The notes beneath the pieces are model-generated. The model was not told where the DNA came from, made no database searches, and saw nothing but the letters and a program-made list of their open reading frames with translations. DNA of 64,000 nt from Alphaproteobacteria bacterium (GTDB lineage: Bacteria > Pseudomonadota > Alphaproteobacteria > Rhodospirillales > Casp-alpha2): NCBI GenBank assembly GCA_024279135.1, contig JAJRRU010000039.1:124001-188000 (forward strand), given 5' to 3'. Within the stretch, counting starts at the first letter, position 1; each line of letters starts with the position of its first letter. A program made the position numbers and the translations under genes. Below, in pieces: positions 35,035 to 45,515 of this stretch.

Positions 35035-35439
35035 ATGTTCACCTTGCACCCCACCTTGTGTAGCGAAAGTTTCCCGGTCGGTGACATGGCATCGGGCAAA
35101 CTCTTGCTCAGCGCGGACGCCCGTTATCCGTGGTTTATTCTGGTTCCTGCCATCCCGGATTTACGCGATCTTCATGACATGGAACGAGTCGATCAGATCC
35201 GCGCTCTCGATGACATTACCGCCCTATCGCGCGCCTTGACCACCCTGTACACCCCCGACAAGATTAATGTGGCCGCGTTGGGTAATATGGTGCCGCAATT
35301 ACACATTCATGTCATTGCCCGCTTTACCCATGATGATGCCTGGCCGAGGCCTGTATGGGTGTATGGTCAGGGCCGGTCTTACGAAGAAACTGAGCGCGAG
35401 CAATCCATTGCAAACATGAAACAAGCCCTGAAGATTTAA
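35035..35439 (+). CDS. HIT domain protein
   Basis: 134 residues with a histidine-triad-like motif PQLHIHVIARF near residue 85-95. The first His of the H-x-H-x-H triad is Gln here (Q-L-H-I-H), as in many bacterial diadenosine-type HIT proteins. These hydrolyse or transfer nucleotides. GGAGCCGCCC precedes the ATG. It follows the aminotransferase by 38 bp and is probably cotranscribed, without an evident functional link. The substrate is unknown. Confidence 0.86.
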   Translation: MFTLHPTLCSESFPVGDMASGKLLLSADARYPWFILVPAIPDLRDLHDMERVDQIRALDDITALSRALTTLYTPDKINVAALGNMVPQLHIHVIARFTHDDAWPRPVWVYGQGRSYEETEREQSIANMKQALKI

Positions 35440-35463
35440 TCGAACGGTCTGATCAGCGCGCAA

Positions 35464-37293
35464 TCAAGCTTCAATTTCTTCGCGTTTCATCTCCAGTTCC
35501 AACCATTGTTCTTCGGCCAGACTCAACTCGGTTTCGGCCCGAAGCAACTGGGACGCCGCGTTTTCAAAAGTTTCCGGGTCACGCGAATAGAGCATAGGAT
35601 CGGCCATGGTTTTGTGCAAACTCTCGATCTTGCTTTGCAGAGCCTCCATCACCCCCGGCAGGGTCTTCAAGGCATGTTTTTCCTTGAAATTCAGTTTCAG
35701 TTTTGCCGCAGCCCCGTGACTGGTCACAGGCTTTTTCCTGGCCGGGGTTTCCCGTTTGCGATTTTTCTGCGCTGATGTGTCAGCAAGCACACCTTCGCGA
35801 CGACGCTGGTCGATCATATCAGAATAACCACCCACGTATTCCTGCCACCGGCCATCACCTTCCCAGGCAATCACGGAGGTCACGCAACTATCGAGAAAAT
35901 TCCGATCATGGCTGATCAGCAGGATTGTCCCACTGTAATCGGCCAGGACTTCCTGTAACAGATCGAGAGTTTCCAGATCCAGATCGTTGGTCGGTTCATC
36001 GAGTATCAGCAGGTTTGAGCGTTTGGCCAGTGCCCGGGCCAGCATCACCCGGCCCCGCTCTCCACCCGACAGAGCCTTTAGCGCCGTACCAGCCTGTTCC
36101 GGGGAAAACAGAAAATCTTTCATGTAACCGATCACATGGCGCGGTTCACCATTAACCGAAATAGTATCACCATGGCCACCAGTCAGGGCATCCTTCAAAG
36201 TGTCCTCCGGGTCCAGGCTTTCGCGCTTCTGGTCCAGCGTGACCATTTCAAGGTTGGTGCCCAGGCGCACTGAACCTTCGTCAGGTTGCAACTCGCCGGT
36301 CAACATCTTGAGCAAGGTGGTCTTGCCAGCCCCGTTAGGGCCTACCAGGCCAACCCGGTCGCCGCGCACGATACGGATTGTAAAATTCTCAACTACCGGG
36401 TTTGCCCCGAAAGATTTTGAAATTCCGGCCGCTTCAGAAACCAGCTTGCCCGAGGTCTCGCTTTTAGCCGTGGCCATCGTCACCAACCCGGTAACTTTGC
36501 GTGCATTGCGCTTTTGCTCGCGCATGGCGAACAGGTCCTTCAGGCGGCGTTGATTACGTTTTCGCCGACCCTGTACCCCCTGGGCAAGCCAGGCAGACTC
36601 AATGGCTATTTTTTTATCAAATAAGGCCCGCTCGCGCTGCTGTTCTTCGAGGATCTTGTCCCGCCATGCCTCAAAAGCGCCAAAGCCATCGTTCAGACGC
36701 TGGGTAATGGCCATATTCAACCAGATCGTTGTGTTGGACAGGTTCTCCATGAACTGGCGGTCATGGCTGATCATGATCATGGCACAACGCATGGATTTCA
36801 GTTCATCTTCAAGCCATTCGATGGCTGGCAGGTCGAGATGATTTGTCGGCTCATCAAGCAACAGAATATCGGGTTGGGGGGCCAGGGTGCGCGCCAGGGC
36901 ACATCGACGTGCTTCACCGCCCGACAGACGCGATGGGTCTTCGCTCCCGTCAAGGCCCAGTATTTCCAGCAGGTATCGTGCCCGGTATGGGTCATCGCCC
37001 GGACCAAGTTCACTTTCGACACACGACAAGGTCGTCTCGAAGCCCTGTATATGTGTTTCCTGAGACAGATAGCGGACCGTCTTGCCCGGTTGAATGAACC
37101 GCTCCCCCGTGTCCGGTTCGATGAGACCGGCGGCTATCTTGAACAAGGTTGACTTGCCCGAACCATTTCGCCCGACCAGACACAGTCGCTCACCTTCGGA
37201 CAGGGTGATCTCTGCGCCTTCGAGCAGGTTTTTGCCGCCAAAACTCAGGTGGATGTTTTTAAGTGTCAGTACAGGTGGAGCCATAGGCCGCAT
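35464..37293 (-). CDS. ABC-F family ATPase (Uup-like)
   Basis: 609 residues with two ATPase domains in one soluble chain: first Walker A GRNGSGKST and signature LSGGEARRCAL with Walker B ILLLDEPTNHLDL, second GPNGAGKTT, LSGGERGRVML and ILDEPTNDLDL. A basic linker joins them (RRKRNQRRLKDLFAMRE). The C-terminal coiled-coil tail resembles Uup. ABC-F proteins act on ribosomes or, in Uup's case, also on DNA transposition/excision; there are no membrane helices. ATG at 37284 would start nine bases later, and neither choice has a clear ribosome-binding site. Confidence 0.92.
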   Translation of the reverse strand: MRPMAPPVLTLKNIHLSFGGKNLLEGAEITLSEGERLCLVGRNGSGKSTLFKIAAGLIEPDTGERFIQPGKTVRYLSQETHIQGFETTLSCVESELGPGDDPYRARYLLEILGLDGSEDPSRLSGGEARRCALARTLAPQPDILLLDEPTNHLDLPAIEWLEDELKSMRCAMIMISHDRQFMENLSNTTIWLNMAITQRLNDGFGAFEAWRDKILEEQQRERALFDKKIAIESAWLAQGVQGRRKRNQRRLKDLFAMREQKRNARKVTGLVTMATAKSETSGKLVSEAAGISKSFGANPVVENFTIRIVRGDRVGLVGPNGAGKTTLLKMLTGELQPDEGSVRLGTNLEMVTLDQKRESLDPEDTLKDALTGGHGDTISVNGEPRHVIGYMKDFLFSPEQAGTALKALSGGERGRVMLARALAKRSNLLILDEPTNDLDLETLDLLQEVLADYSGTILLISHDRNFLDSCVTSVIAWEGDGRWQEYVGGYSDMIDQRRREGVLADTSAQKNRKRETPARKKPVTSHGAAAKLKLNFKEKHALKTLPGVMEALQSKIESLHKTMADPMLYSRDPETFENAASQLLRAETELSLAEEQWLELEMKREEIEA

Positions 37294-37463
37294 ATACAGA
37301 GGCCGCAGCCCGAGAGCAAGCCCGGTGTATGATCATTAAAGCCTTGCATTCCATTTTACAGCCCCATATGAGCTATTGATCGAGGGCGATCTATCGACTA
37401 TTCCTGTTTGCATAACATTTGTGAATGCGCCCGGAAGGATATTACCATGAAAGCCCCCTTTCT

Positions 37464-38573
37464 ATGAAAGCCCTGTGTATCGGATCGGCCATGGTGGACA
37501 TTATCGCTATTATCGAGGATAGCGATGTGGAACGCATCACCATGCACAACGAACGCACGTCTTTTTTATTACTGGAACAGGGTCGCAAGATCGATTCTCA
37601 AAGCATTACCACCCATATCGGCGGTGGTGCTGTAAACGCCAGTGTTTCCATGGCCCGCCAGGGCATCGAGACATCTATCCTGGTCAAGATCGGCAACGAC
37701 AGTAACGCATCGCTGATCGCCGACCGTCTGACCGTTGAAAATATCGATGACAAGTTTGTCATCCATGCCCAGGAACTGCCCACCGGCACTTCGGTCATGG
37801 TCTCGTCCCATAATCGCAATGCCACCATATTCACCCAGCGTGGCACCAACACCTTGTTACATGCCAGCGAAATACAAGACGACATGTTCAATGGCATGGA
37901 CCTGGTCTATATAGCCAGTCTGTCAAATCGCTCAGCCGATTGTTTTCCTGCGATCATCGATATGGCAAAGAATGCCGGGGCTTTTGTGTCCACCAATCCG
38001 GGCATCCGACAATTACTCTCGCGGCAGGAAAAGTTTTCCCAGTATATTGAAAAAATTGATCTGCTGGCCATAAACCGGGCCGAAGCCGAGATTCTGGTGC
38101 CAGTGGTTCTGGCCCTCGATGACGTCGTGGGCAAAACACACCCCTTGCACATCGACGAGGACGCGCCATCTTTGATGTATCGGGGGCTGATGGCCGGGCA
38201 CTTTACCATCTCGCTAGCTGAATTTTTCAACCGGATGATGAAACGTGGCCTGAAAAAGGCCGTCATTACCGATGGTACCAAAGGAGCCTATCTGGCAGAT
38301 TCTGATGGCATTTATCACTGCCCTGGCCTGCGTGTGGATGCCAAAGGAACGGCAGGAGCCGGCGATGCCTTTATTTCTACCATCAGCGCCCAACTGGCCG
38401 CAGGCACTCCCGCCGAATTCTGCTTGCGTGCCGCCACGATCAATGCCTCTGCCATTGTCGGCGTGGTTGATACCCAATCGGGTCTGCTCAGTGGCAAAGA
38501 ACTGGGACAACGAGTCGAAAAAAACATTGATGAGCTGCCCATCGTATTCTGGCCATGGTGTGATTTAATCTGA
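37464..38573 (+). CDS. PfkB-family carbohydrate/nucleoside kinase
   Basis: 369 residues from ATG 37464 (MKALCIGSAMVDI). The N-terminal IGGGAVNASVSMARQG and the C-terminal GTAGAGDAFISTIS are the PfkB signatures, with the catalytic Asp of the GAGD motif. It is about 60 residues longer than ribokinase, with an insert around residues 205-230 (DDVVGKTHPLHIDEDAPS). It phosphorylates a sugar or nucleoside not identifiable here. A good Shine-Dalgarno (GGAAGGA) serves an out-of-frame ATG at 37447 opening a six-codon frame that ends on top of this ATG, so expression may be coupled. QueA follows closely. Confidence 0.88.
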   Translation: MKALCIGSAMVDIIAIIEDSDVERITMHNERTSFLLLEQGRKIDSQSITTHIGGGAVNASVSMARQGIETSILVKIGNDSNASLIADRLTVENIDDKFVIHAQELPTGTSVMVSSHNRNATIFTQRGTNTLLHASEIQDDMFNGMDLVYIASLSNRSADCFPAIIDMAKNAGAFVSTNPGIRQLLSRQEKFSQYIEKIDLLAINRAEAEILVPVVLALDDVVGKTHPLHIDEDAPSLMYRGLMAGHFTISLAEFFNRMMKRGLKKAVITDGTKGAYLADSDGIYHCPGLRVDAKGTAGAGDAFISTISAQLAAGTPAEFCLRAATINASAIVGVVDTQSGLLSGKELGQRVEKNIDELPIVFWPWCDLI

Positions 38574-38576
38574 GGA

Positions 38577-38591
38577 TGTTATAATACTGTC
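38577..38591 (+). promoter_or_regulatory. Extended -10 element placed for a leaderless queA transcript
   Basis: TGT-TATAAT (38577-38585) is a perfect extended -10 whose last base is six bases before the queA ATG at 38592, so +1 would fall on the start codon. No credible -35 or Shine-Dalgarno is seen. This is a sequence observation; leaderless transcription is inferred. Confidence 0.45.
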
Positions 38592-39695
38592 ATGAAAGTT
38601 GACCTGTTTGATTTTGATCTGCCAAGCGAACTGATTGCCCAGCACCCGGCGAGACCGCGTGACAGTGCGCGGATGCTCCATATTCCTGTGCGAGGCGAAC
38701 GGAAAGACCTTGGCTTTCTTGATCTGGCCAAAACATTGCGGCCGGGCGACCTCATGGTGTTTAACAATACCAAGGTTATTCCAGCCAGACTGGCAGGCCA
38801 CCGCAGCCGTCCACAACCCAAAGGTCAGAAAACCGAGGCTCCCGGTCCCAAGATCGAGGTTACTCTTCATAAACGCGATGAAAGCAACGTCTGGAGAGCC
38901 TTTGCCAGACCAGGCCGTAAACTGGCCGTGGCAGATGTGATCCATTTCGCCGATGATTTCAATGCGGAGATAACCCACAAAGGTAATGATGGCGAGATCA
39001 CCTTGCTGTTTAACAAGCGCGATAGCGCCCTAAGCAAGGCCCTGAATAAATATGGCGCCATGCCCTTGCCACCCTACATTCATCGCGATCAGTTGGAAGA
39101 ACCGGAAGACCAGAACGATTATCAGACCCTGTTTGCCAGTCAGGACGGTGCGGTTGCGGCCCCCACGGCCGGACTGCATTTTACCCCGGCCATGTTCGAT
39201 GCCCTGAATGCCCGCGGCGTCAAACATGTCTTCCTGACCCTGCATGTGGGTGCTGGCACCTTCCTGCCCGTCAAGGTCAATGATACCAGCGAGCATACCA
39301 TGCACAGCGAGTGGGTGGAAATTGGCGCCGATACGGCGCGCGCAATAAATCAAGTCCGTGCCAGTGGCAACCGGGTCGTCGCGGTCGGCACCACGGCCCT
39401 GCGAGCCCTGGAAAGTGCGGCCACCCCGGAAGGGGTCGTGCAGCCATATTCCGGCAACACGGATATTTTTATTACTCCGGGCTATGCTTTTCGCAGCGTG
39501 GATATTCTGCTCACAAACTTCCACCTACCCTGTTCCACATTGTTCATGCTGGTCAGTGCCTTCGCCGGATTATATTCCATGCAAAAAGCCTACAGCCACG
39601 CCATAATCAAAAAATACCGGTTCTATTCCTATGGTGATGCCTGTCTGCTGGAACGGGCTTTACCGGATAAACTGGCCCGGCAACACGCCCTGTAA
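38592..39695 (+). CDS. queA: S-adenosylmethionine:tRNA ribosyltransferase-isomerase
   Basis: 367 residues. The front DFDLPSELIAQHPARPRDSAR, central GRKLAVADV, and GAVAAPTAGLHFTP and ITLHVGAGTF-like LTLHVGAGTFLPVK blocks, plus the closing INTNFHLP-like ILLTNFHLPCSTLFMLVSAF, are the QueA signatures. The enzyme adds the epoxycyclopentane ring to 7-aminomethyl-7-deazaguanine in tRNA anticodons (Asp, Asn, His, Tyr). Tgt, QueF and QueG lie 2-5 kb downstream, giving most of the late queuosine pathway in one stretch. A -10-like box sits right before the start, with no visible ribosome-binding site. Confidence 0.96.
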   Translation: MKVDLFDFDLPSELIAQHPARPRDSARMLHIPVRGERKDLGFLDLAKTLRPGDLMVFNNTKVIPARLAGHRSRPQPKGQKTEAPGPKIEVTLHKRDESNVWRAFARPGRKLAVADVIHFADDFNAEITHKGNDGEITLLFNKRDSALSKALNKYGAMPLPPYIHRDQLEEPEDQNDYQTLFASQDGAVAAPTAGLHFTPAMFDALNARGVKHVFLTLHVGAGTFLPVKVNDTSEHTMHSEWVEIGADTARAINQVRASGNRVVAVGTTALRALESAATPEGVVQPYSGNTDIFITPGYAFRSVDILLTNFHLPCSTLFMLVSAFAGLYSMQKAYSHAIIKKYRFYSYGDACLLERALPDKLARQHAL

Positions 39696-39781
39696 GCCCA
39701 TATATTTTTATTAATACATAATTTAAATGTATTAATATTTAATTTTACAATTTTAATTGTGGTATAAATTATTATACGATG

Positions 39782-39793
39782 TATAATGTACAA
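39782..39793 (+). promoter_or_regulatory. -10 hexamer placed for a leaderless cysH transcript
   Basis: TATAAT (39782-39787) ends six bases before the in-frame ATG at 39794, the same spacing as at queA. The surroundings are AT-rich with a weak -35-like TTGTGG at 39757-39762. Leaderless use is inferred. Confidence 0.4.
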
Positions 39794-40537
39794 ATGAAAA
39801 TTGATACGGCCCACACCCAGTCTCAACAAATCGTCAACAGTCCCCTGTCGGCTGAAGACGTCATAAACCGCTATGCTCATCTGGAAGGGGCAGAATTACT
39901 CGACGCCCTGATCCATGAGGTTTTCCCGGGACGGATTGCCGTATCGTCATCATTTGGTACTGAATCGGCGGTTTTATTACATCTGATATCACAGATTGCC
40001 CCCGATACACCGATCCTATTCCTCAATACGGGCATGCTGTTTGCCCAGACTGAGCAATACCAGAGAACCTTGCAGAAACATCTGGGGCTAAGCGATGTGC
40101 GGATCATCCGGCCCGACCCGGACCATCTGAAAGCATATGATCCCGATGACACTTTGAATAAACGCGATACCGATACGTGTTGTCATCTGCGCAAGGTTTT
40201 ACCCATGCAACAGGCATTGGATTCCTTCGATGCGTGGATTACCGGTCGCAAAAGGTTCCAGGGTGCATCACGGAACGCTCTGCCCATGATCGAACACGAT
40301 GGCAACCACTACAAAATAAACCCCATTGCCAACTGGTCGCCGGAAAAAATCAAAACGGAATTTAAAAAATACAAATTGCCCCGACACCTGCTCGAGTCCG
40401 TCGGTTACACCTCAATTGGCTGTTTTCCCTGTACCCGACTTCCATTATCGGGACAGGACTCCCGCAGTGGACGCTGGGCCGATCAGGAAAAAACCGAGTG
40501 CGGCATACATTCCCCATGGGCCGGTGACAGCATCTAG
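39794..40537 (+). CDS. cysH: Assimilatory adenylyl-sulfate (APS) reductase, CysH family
   Basis: 247 residues from the ATG at 39794; an ATG at 39779 would add five. The active-site Cys is Cys236 in TECGIH, and Cys129/Cys130 (TCCHLRK) with Cys210/Cys213 (GCFPCTR) are the four ligands of a 4Fe-4S cluster, which marks APS reductase rather than the cluster-free PAPS reductase. It reduces adenylyl sulfate to sulfite with thioredoxin, entering cysteine synthesis. The other cys genes are not in the window. It sits between queA and a receiver-domain protein. Confidence 0.93.
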   Translation: MKIDTAHTQSQQIVNSPLSAEDVINRYAHLEGAELLDALIHEVFPGRIAVSSSFGTESAVLLHLISQIAPDTPILFLNTGMLFAQTEQYQRTLQKHLGLSDVRIIRPDPDHLKAYDPDDTLNKRDTDTCCHLRKVLPMQQALDSFDAWITGRKRFQGASRNALPMIEHDGNHYKINPIANWSPEKIKTEFKKYKLPRHLLESVGYTSIGCFPCTRLPLSGQDSRSGRWADQEKTECGIHSPWAGDSI

Positions 40538-40750
40538 GGTCAGTATCCATTAATTCCATACAAATCACATTCAATAATTACTATGCGCATTGCCTATAAT
40601 ACTTGAAAATTTGCCACTTTAGTGTTAATTTGACTTAATTGATTGCTGCCTAGTTACTTTGACATTTTTTAAAACAGAGAAACTATTTATTCTTCTGTAT
40701 AAATGGTTTATATACTACCTTGGAGTTGTTTTGGGGTAGATAGACGCGTT

Positions 40751-41713
40751 ATGGATGTAGACCACACCAACATATACGAAAATGTCCGGCTCGCCATCGG
40801 CGAGCCAAACCGGGTCGTCCTGTCGACGCTGGTTTCCCAGTTCAAATATTTTGGCTTCCAGGAAATTATCAACACGGATTCCCTGGACGAAATCAAGGCG
40901 GCCGTCACCAATGACATGGTCGATCTGATTATTTGCGATGAGGGTCTGAAAGGTGATTTCTGTACCTTCATGAGTGACATTCGCCATCATCGCATTGGGC
41001 ACAACCCGTTTATGATCACCGTCGCCACAACCGATGGCCTGACAGCAGATAAAATGAAGGTTCTGGCTGACAGCGGAATAGACGACCTGGTTGCCAAACC
41101 TCTATCTGTGGGGAAATTATTAGCTCGATTGGAATATATCACCACATCACGAAAGCCTTTTGTTGTGACGACAGGCTATACCGGCCCTGATCGTCGCGGA
41201 TCAAACGCACCCAGAGACGGAAAACAAGACATTGACCGGATTGACGTTCCCAATCCATTGGTCTACCTGACCAAAAAAAAGCAAGGCAGAGGTGAAGCTG
41301 CGGCGGCCATTGCCCAGGCCGCCGAGCTTATCAATGAGCACAAGATGGAACGTCATTCATTCCAGCTCGGCTTCCTGATTGATCGGATATTACCTTTATA
41401 CAAGGAAGATCGGGCCGATGAGGTCGACCCCAAAGACCTTACCAATCTAGTTTATGTTTCCCAGGATATCAGTAACCGTCTGAAAGGCACCCGCTTTTCC
41501 GATGCGTCTGATTTGTGCCGCTCAATGACAGACCTGGCATTAAAGATTGAAGAAACCCCGCTCAACCCTGCCCCCAAGGATCTGAGCCTGTTACAGCAAC
41601 TGTCCATGGCCATTCAAATGGCCTTCAAGACAGCCCATGGTGACACAACATCCATTGACCAGATCGTCAAAGCACTGAAGGCTCAAAAACTGATCACCAC
41701 TAAAGCCTCTTGA
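40751..41713 (+). CDS. Receiver-domain protein (response-regulator-like) with unknown C-terminal region
   Basis: About 320 residues. The first ~125 form a CheY-like receiver with the phospho-acceptor Asp63 (LIICDEGLKG) and Lys116 (LVAKPLSV); an acidic pocket residue is Glu18. Then TTGYTGPDRRG, a linker seen after receivers in many alphaproteobacterial regulators, and a helical C-terminal ~170 residues without a recognisable DNA-binding or enzymatic domain. The ATG at 40751 is chosen over an upstream one at 40703, because it begins the conserved part. No kinase is next to it. Function unknown. Confidence 0.8.
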   Translation: MDVDHTNIYENVRLAIGEPNRVVLSTLVSQFKYFGFQEIINTDSLDEIKAAVTNDMVDLIICDEGLKGDFCTFMSDIRHHRIGHNPFMITVATTDGLTADKMKVLADSGIDDLVAKPLSVGKLLARLEYITTSRKPFVVTTGYTGPDRRGSNAPRDGKQDIDRIDVPNPLVYLTKKKQGRGEAAAAIAQAAELINEHKMERHSFQLGFLIDRILPLYKEDRADEVDPKDLTNLVYVSQDISNRLKGTRFSDASDLCRSMTDLALKIEETPLNPAPKDLSLLQQLSMAIQMAFKTAHGDTTSIDQIVKALKAQKLITTKAS

Positions 41714-41772
41714 CGCGATCCCAAATAGAGTACATTCCTCTACTCCTCGTTCACCCAACCCATCGCCTCTAA

Positions 41773-42921
<1,149 letters not shown>

Positions 42922-42936
42922 AGGAATGCAAAGATC

Positions 42937-43401
42937 ATGAGTGATACCACCTATGAAAACCTGACCCAGTTGGGCAATGCCACCGAGCTGCCGGAGACAC
43001 CGGAACAAGCGACCTTGCAAAGTGTGGCTAATCCGCAATCGGGTATAGACTATGTGATCCGTTTTACCTGCCCCGAGTTCACCTCGGTCTGTCCGGTCAC
43101 CGGCCAGCCGGATTTTGCCCATCTGGTGATCGATTACATCGCGGCTGATCTGATCGTCGAGAGCAAATCCCTGAAGCTGTATCTGGCCAGTTTTCGAAAT
43201 CATGCGGCCTTCCACGAAGACTGCACCGTTGGCATCGCCCGCCGTCTGGCCGATACATTATCGCCTAAATGGTTGCGCATTGGCGGCTACTGGTACCCGC
43301 GCGGCGGCATACCGATTGATGTGTTCTACCAGACCAGTGAACCACCTTCGGGTGTGTGGATTCCCGACCAGGGGGTCGCCTCTTACAGGGGACGCGGATA
43401 A
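42937..43401 (+). CDS. queF: 7-cyano-7-deazaguanine reductase (preQ0 reductase)
   Basis: 154 residues, the unimodular QueF form. Cys52 ([11 protein letters not shown]) is the thioimide-forming nucleophile with Asp59, and [15 protein letters not shown] is the QueF signature around residues 75-89. It uses NADPH to reduce preQ0 to preQ1. AAGGAATG precedes the ATG. It follows tgt by 15 bp and precedes queG by 9 bp, so the three are one transcript. Confidence 0.96.
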   Translation: MSDTTYENLTQLGNATELPETPEQATLQSVANPQSGIDYVIRFTCPEFTSVCPVTGQPDFAHLVIDYIAADLIVESKSLKLYLASFRNHAAFHEDCTVGIARRLADTLSPKWLRIGGYWYPRGGIPIDVFYQTSEPPSGVWIPDQGVASYRGRG

Positions 43402-43410
43402 ATCACCGAC

Positions 43411-44442
43411 ATGACTTCTGATATCCGGAAATATGCTCTCGACTGTGGATTTGATGCAGTCGGCATAACCTCGGCTGCGGTTTGCGATAAAGATGGTGAT
43501 GCTTTGCGGGCGTTCCTGAAACAGGGCCGCAATGGAGACATGACATGGCTGGCCGAAAAAGCCGATCGCCGGGTATCGCCCACGGCCCTGTGGCCCGAAG
43601 CCCGCAGCGTCATCGTGCTTGGCCTGAATTACGCACCTCACACAGACCCGCTGGATATCCACGGGCGCAAAGATCGTGCCGCCATCAGCGTCTATGCCCA
43701 GGGCAAGGACTATCACGATCTGGTCAAAAAACGTCTGAAAGTGCTGGCCCGCTGGCTGGTTGAGAGCCACGGTGGTGACGTCAAAGTCTTCGTCGATACC
43801 GCCCCGGTCATGGAAAAACCACTGGCCGCGCGCGCTGGGCTGGGCTGGCAGGGCAAGCATACAAATCTGGTTTCCACCAAATTTGGTTCATGGCTGTTTC
43901 TGGGCGAAGTTTTCACAACCCTTGAGCTGGACTATGACACGCCACAGCCCGATCACTGTGGCAGTTGTGATTTATGCGTTCGGGCGTGCCCGACGGGTGC
44001 ACTCGACACACCCTACCGGATCGATGCAACCCGGTGCATTTCGTATTTAAACATCGAAACCAGATCACACATTGATAACGACCTTATGGCCCGGATGGGT
44101 AACCGCATCTACGGTTGTGATGATTGTCTGTCTGTGTGCCCGTGGAACAAGTTTCAAGTGCCCAACACCGAACCAGCCTTCCACCCGCGCCCGGAGCTTA
44201 ACGGAGCGCGACTAGCCGACATGATGGATCTGGATGATGCCTCATTCCGCCAGGTCTTCAGCGGCTCACCCGTCAAACGGACAGGGCGCGAGCGCATGAT
44301 CCGCAACGTGCTTGTTGCAGCGGGCAACAGTGGGCTGACGAACCTGTTACCCGGCATCAAAAAACTGCTGGATGATCCATCGGATTTGATCCACAAGGCC
44401 GCCACATGGAGCCTGGACAGGTTGCAACACCGGAAACTTTGA
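43411..44442 (+). CDS. queG: Epoxyqueuosine reductase
   Basis: 343 residues with a cobalamin-binding N-terminal half and two 4Fe-4S clusters: CGSCDLCVRACPTGAL and CDDCLSVCPWNKF, plus the Cys in DATRCISYL. A conserved VDTAPVMEKPLAARAGLGWQGK block holds the likely catalytic Asp. It reduces epoxyqueuosine to queuosine on tRNA. HEAT-like repeats end the chain (LINHKAATWSLDRLQ-like). It follows queF in the queuosine operon. Confidence 0.95.
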   Translation: MTSDIRKYALDCGFDAVGITSAAVCDKDGDALRAFLKQGRNGDMTWLAEKADRRVSPTALWPEARSVIVLGLNYAPHTDPLDIHGRKDRAAISVYAQGKDYHDLVKKRLKVLARWLVESHGGDVKVFVDTAPVMEKPLAARAGLGWQGKHTNLVSTKFGSWLFLGEVFTTLELDYDTPQPDHCGSCDLCVRACPTGALDTPYRIDATRCISYLNIETRSHIDNDLMARMGNRIYGCDDCLSVCPWNKFQVPNTEPAFHPRPELNGARLADMMDLDDASFRQVFSGSPVKRTGRERMIRNVLVAAGNSGLTNLLPGIKKLLDDPSDLIHKAATWSLDRLQHRKL

Positions 44443-44477
44443 TTGACCTGTGCCATAAGCAAGGTAACGTTACGAAT

Positions 44478-45311
44478 ATGACTTTAATATCACCAAAAAT
44501 TCTGGCCCGCTTGCTGGGTGGTTTATTCTTTCTGCTGATTGCCGCCTGTGCCCCGCAGAGTGCCCTTAGCGCGAAAACTTCTTCGGTGCCCGGCACGATT
44601 TTCAAGGATTGTCCCGACTGTCCGGAATTGGTTGTCGTGCCACCGGGCATCTTCATCATGGGGCTGGGCGGGACCACGCCCACAGAAGCCCCCCGCCATC
44701 GTGTTTTTATCCGAAAGGCTTTTGCCATAGGACGTTATGAAATAACCTTCAACAACTGGCAATCGTGTTTCATCGAGGGTGCTTGCCTCAAAATTCCCGA
44801 TGACCATGAATGGGGCCGCGAAAACCGCCCGGTTATCAATCTGACCTATTCGCAAATCGAAACGTATCTGGCATGGCTGAGCAACAAAACCGGCGAAGTT
44901 TACCGCCTGCCCAGCGAAGCCGAATGGGAATACGCTCACCGTGGCGGTACCACCACGACTTATTACTGGGGCAATGAAGTCGGCACCAATCAAGCCAATT
45001 GCAAGGACTGCAAAAGCCCGTGGAGCGCCAAAAGCACGGCCCCTGTAGGTTCGTTCAAACCCAACGCCTTTGGGCTGTATGATACGGCGGGTAACGCATA
45101 TGAATGGACGGCTGATTGCTGGAATGACAGCCATAAGGGAGCACCCGGCGATGAACGCGCACGGACCGATGGTGATTGCAATCTACGGGTCATGCGCGGG
45201 GGCTCATTCTATTATTTCAGCAAGGTCGCCCGATCATCTTACCGGTCAAAAAACCGGCTTCAGGTCAACAGCTACTGGCTCAGCTTTCGGGTCGTGCGGG
45301 AATTGCGATGA
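44478..45311 (+). CDS. Lipoprotein with formylglycine-generating-enzyme (FGE-sulfatase) domain
   Basis: 277 residues from ATG 44478; a longer frame back to 44406 overlaps queG. A lipoprotein signal (LARLLGGLFFLLIAAC) ends in lipobox LIAAC, so it is likely anchored at a membrane. The rest is a FGE-like fold: PGIFIMGL, EVTFNNWQ-like EITFNNWQSC, SEAEWEYAHRGG, GLYDTAGNAYEWTADCW and RVMRGGSF. True FGE needs two catalytic Cys, which I cannot assign, so a non-catalytic role in a sulfatase-like domain family is likely. Other possible functions are ergothioneine-type chemistry. Cotranscribed with queG, if at all, by 35 bp. Confidence 0.85.
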   Translation: MTLISPKILARLLGGLFFLLIAACAPQSALSAKTSSVPGTIFKDCPDCPELVVVPPGIFIMGLGGTTPTEAPRHRVFIRKAFAIGRYEITFNNWQSCFIEGACLKIPDDHEWGRENRPVINLTYSQIETYLAWLSNKTGEVYRLPSEAEWEYAHRGGTTTTYYWGNEVGTNQANCKDCKSPWSAKSTAPVGSFKPNAFGLYDTAGNAYEWTADCWNDSHKGAPGDERARTDGDCNLRVMRGGSFYYFSKVARSSYRSKNRLQVNSYWLSFRVVRELR

Positions 45312-45515
45312 ATTTCCTGGCAGCCAATATATACTTGATAATATAGTAGTACAGATTAAACAACACACATCTCATGTAAAATTATTTTTATATACACATA
45401 AGTATAGTTTTAATTTAATTAAGACTAGTTCCAATAATAGTTGACTTTAGCCCTTTTAAAACTAACACTATGCAAAATTTTACAATAATATGTTGCAAGG
45501 AGAGGACATGTCGCG

